NCBI GenBank assembly: GCA_001936135.1
Contig: CP012819.1
Coordinates: forward strand, 1,335,501-1,399,500
From: Saccharomycopsis fibuligera x Saccharomycopsis cf. fibuligera
Lineage: Eukaryota; Ascomycota; Saccharomycetes; Ascoideales; Saccharomycopsidaceae
Direction: 5' to 3'
Length of the DNA: 64,000 nt
A program made the position numbers and the translations under genes. The notes under the pieces are model-generated. The model made no database searches and had not been told where the DNA came from. It saw only the letters and a program-made list of their open reading frames with translations. Shown piece after piece: positions 62,883-64,000 of this stretch; the stretch's first letter is position 1, and every line of letters begins with the position of its first letter.

Positions 62883-63564
62883 TATTGCTGGTTGGGGTTG
62901 TAGATGACGGATTAGAGCTTGATGGTTATTATTGCCATCGCTGTTTGCCAAATCTCGTGTTTACAGATCAAAACAAAAACAAATAGAAAACAAGGCAGCG
63001 TGTTCAAAGGCCGGGAAACACAAGAAATTTTTCAGCGGAGATCCTGATCGCCCAAGCAGAAAAAAAAAGTATAAATAGGGCCAAAATCTTGTATTTTCTT
63101 TTCTTGCTCTTTTCTCCCCTCTTTTTTCCTTTTCTCTAATCTTTATTTATTAAAGTGCGGACAACCAAAACATTACGTGTTACTTGCAAATCTATACTTT
63201 TGACCCTACTGGTTTGCAGGTGTCAAGTTTTTGGTGAGACTAGATTGAGAATCTTAATGCCCTTGTGATTTTTGTACATTTTATATGTCACCTCTAAGCT
63301 TGCAGTTGGACGGTATTGTAAAATCATGGGCTGGTATCTCAGACATCCTTTCCTGTAAATCCTGTGTTGTAATGCTTATGTACTATTCATTCGATCCTTT
63401 TTTACTTTACGACATTGTGAAAACAAGCTACTGAAATGATTGTTCGTTGTATTGTGAGTACTATACTACATAACTCATTGAAAAAGACTGAAAATACTGA
63501 AGCAGCTGATTCTATATGATAGCGACCACGAGCTAAGGCAAAGAAAAGTAAATTAGTGACAAAC
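62883..63564. other. intergenic region RBL2 / BNA1
   Basis: The RBL2 promoter and BNA1 3' end. A pyrimidine-rich run lies near 63095-63140. No gene is seen. Confidence 0.55.
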
Positions 63565-64000
63565 TCACTGTGGTTTAGTGTAATTGAAGGTGCCACATTT
63601 TTTACAAGTTCTCTTGTCATGGTCGCTTTGGAAAGCCAAGATCCCATCTTTGATATCTTTGCCCAAGTCGGTCAAATGAAATGATTTGTTGTAAAGCAAC
63701 GACTTACATTTGGAGCAGTACCATCTAATCTGGTCATCCATACCTTCAAGTCTATCCTGTTCCAACACTATTCCTATAGTCTCAGCAAATCTAATTGGAT
63801 TGTGAGGCACTTTAGCCGGCAACAAAAATGAGTCGCCTTCATTAATGATAATGTCCTTGAATTTTGGCTCATAGCTATAAATGTCTTCACTGGTTTGCAA
63901 GTATCCTGGGTCATTTTCCACTATACGAAGACACATGTGGCCTTTGTACATGTAGAACCATTCTGGCGTTTGATTGACATGGAAATCCGTTCTCTCATTA
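63565..64000 (-). CDS. BNA1: 3-hydroxyanthranilate 3,4-dioxygenase (partial, N terminus outside the window)
   Basis: The frame is open to the window edge and gives about 144 residues of the C-terminal part. The cupin metal ligands are visible: His in NERTDFHVNQTPEWFY, Glu in TPEWF and His in VPHNPIRF. The C-terminal rubredoxin-like iron site has CSKC and CKKC pairs, the second near the end (RTCKKCGTFNY). It acts in the kynurenine route from tryptophan to NAD. The missing part should be about 35-40 residues beyond position 64000. Confidence 0.95.
   Translation of the reverse strand, partial: NERTDFHVNQTPEWFYMYKGHMCLRIVENDPGYLQTSEDIYSYEPKFKDIIINEGDSFLLPAKVPHNPIRFAETIGIVLEQDRLEGMDDQIRWYCSKCKSLLYNKSFHLTDLGKDIKDGILAFQSDHDKRTCKKCGTFNYTKPQ

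Overview
The window is nuclear DNA of a budding yeast (Saccharomycotina). Genes are compact and mostly uninterrupted, and the few introns are short with GTAAGT donors and TACTAAC-type branch points. The proteins are recognisable yeast orthologues. CUG appears to be avoided as a leucine codon even where GC is very high: the hand-read stretches of COX11, ILV2 and the DAL5-type permease use CTC, CTT, CTA and TTG but no CTG, while CTG does occur in disordered, serine-tolerant stretches (N terminus of the eIF4E-like protein, codon 3 of the homeobox gene). This points to the CTG-Ser clade (Candida/Lodderomyces and relatives). The species cannot be fixed from the window, and printed translations may read Leu where the cell makes Ser.

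Layout. 0-11.9 kb: MPD1 (ER disulfide isomerase, HDEL end), a 4EHP-like eIF4E protein with an intron near its 5' end, a 3.6 kb gene-free convergent gap, a large Asn-rich GATA factor, and a small unrecognised gene with a probable mitochondrial presequence. 11.9-24.7 kb: a TALE homeobox regulator (CUP9/TOS8 type) alone between gene-free stretches of 6.6 and 5.3 kb, parts of which are unusually GC-rich. 24.7-45.3 kb: a normal-density housekeeping block with BBC1, EMC4 (one intron), FMP42-type MFS carrier, PRP28, CWC2, TSC13, an importin-7/8-type karyopherin, a YjbQ-family gene split by a 316-nt intron, and tRNA-Trp(CCA) with a 12-nt intron. About 45.9-55.7 kb: a sharply GC-rich island with a DAL5-family permease, an MTP18-like gene (one intron), COX11, RPL5 and most of ILV2. 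56-64 kb: back to AT-rich DNA with PAN5, MRX15, an aldo-keto reductase, an unrecognised 88-aa ORF, RBL2 and the 3' part of BNA1, which runs off the window.

There is no sign of a gene cluster or operon-like system. Thematic links are loose: PRP28 and CWC2 are neighbouring spliceosome genes; the GATA factor lies on the same stretch as a DAL5-type permease whose upstream region carries two AGATAG sites; ILV2 has Gcn4-type and Leu3-type sites upstream. No transposon, LTR element, CRISPR array or rRNA gene was recognised. The most rewarding parts are the GC island, the regulatory desert around the homeobox gene, the hidden first exons, and several inverted repeats that look like regulator sites.
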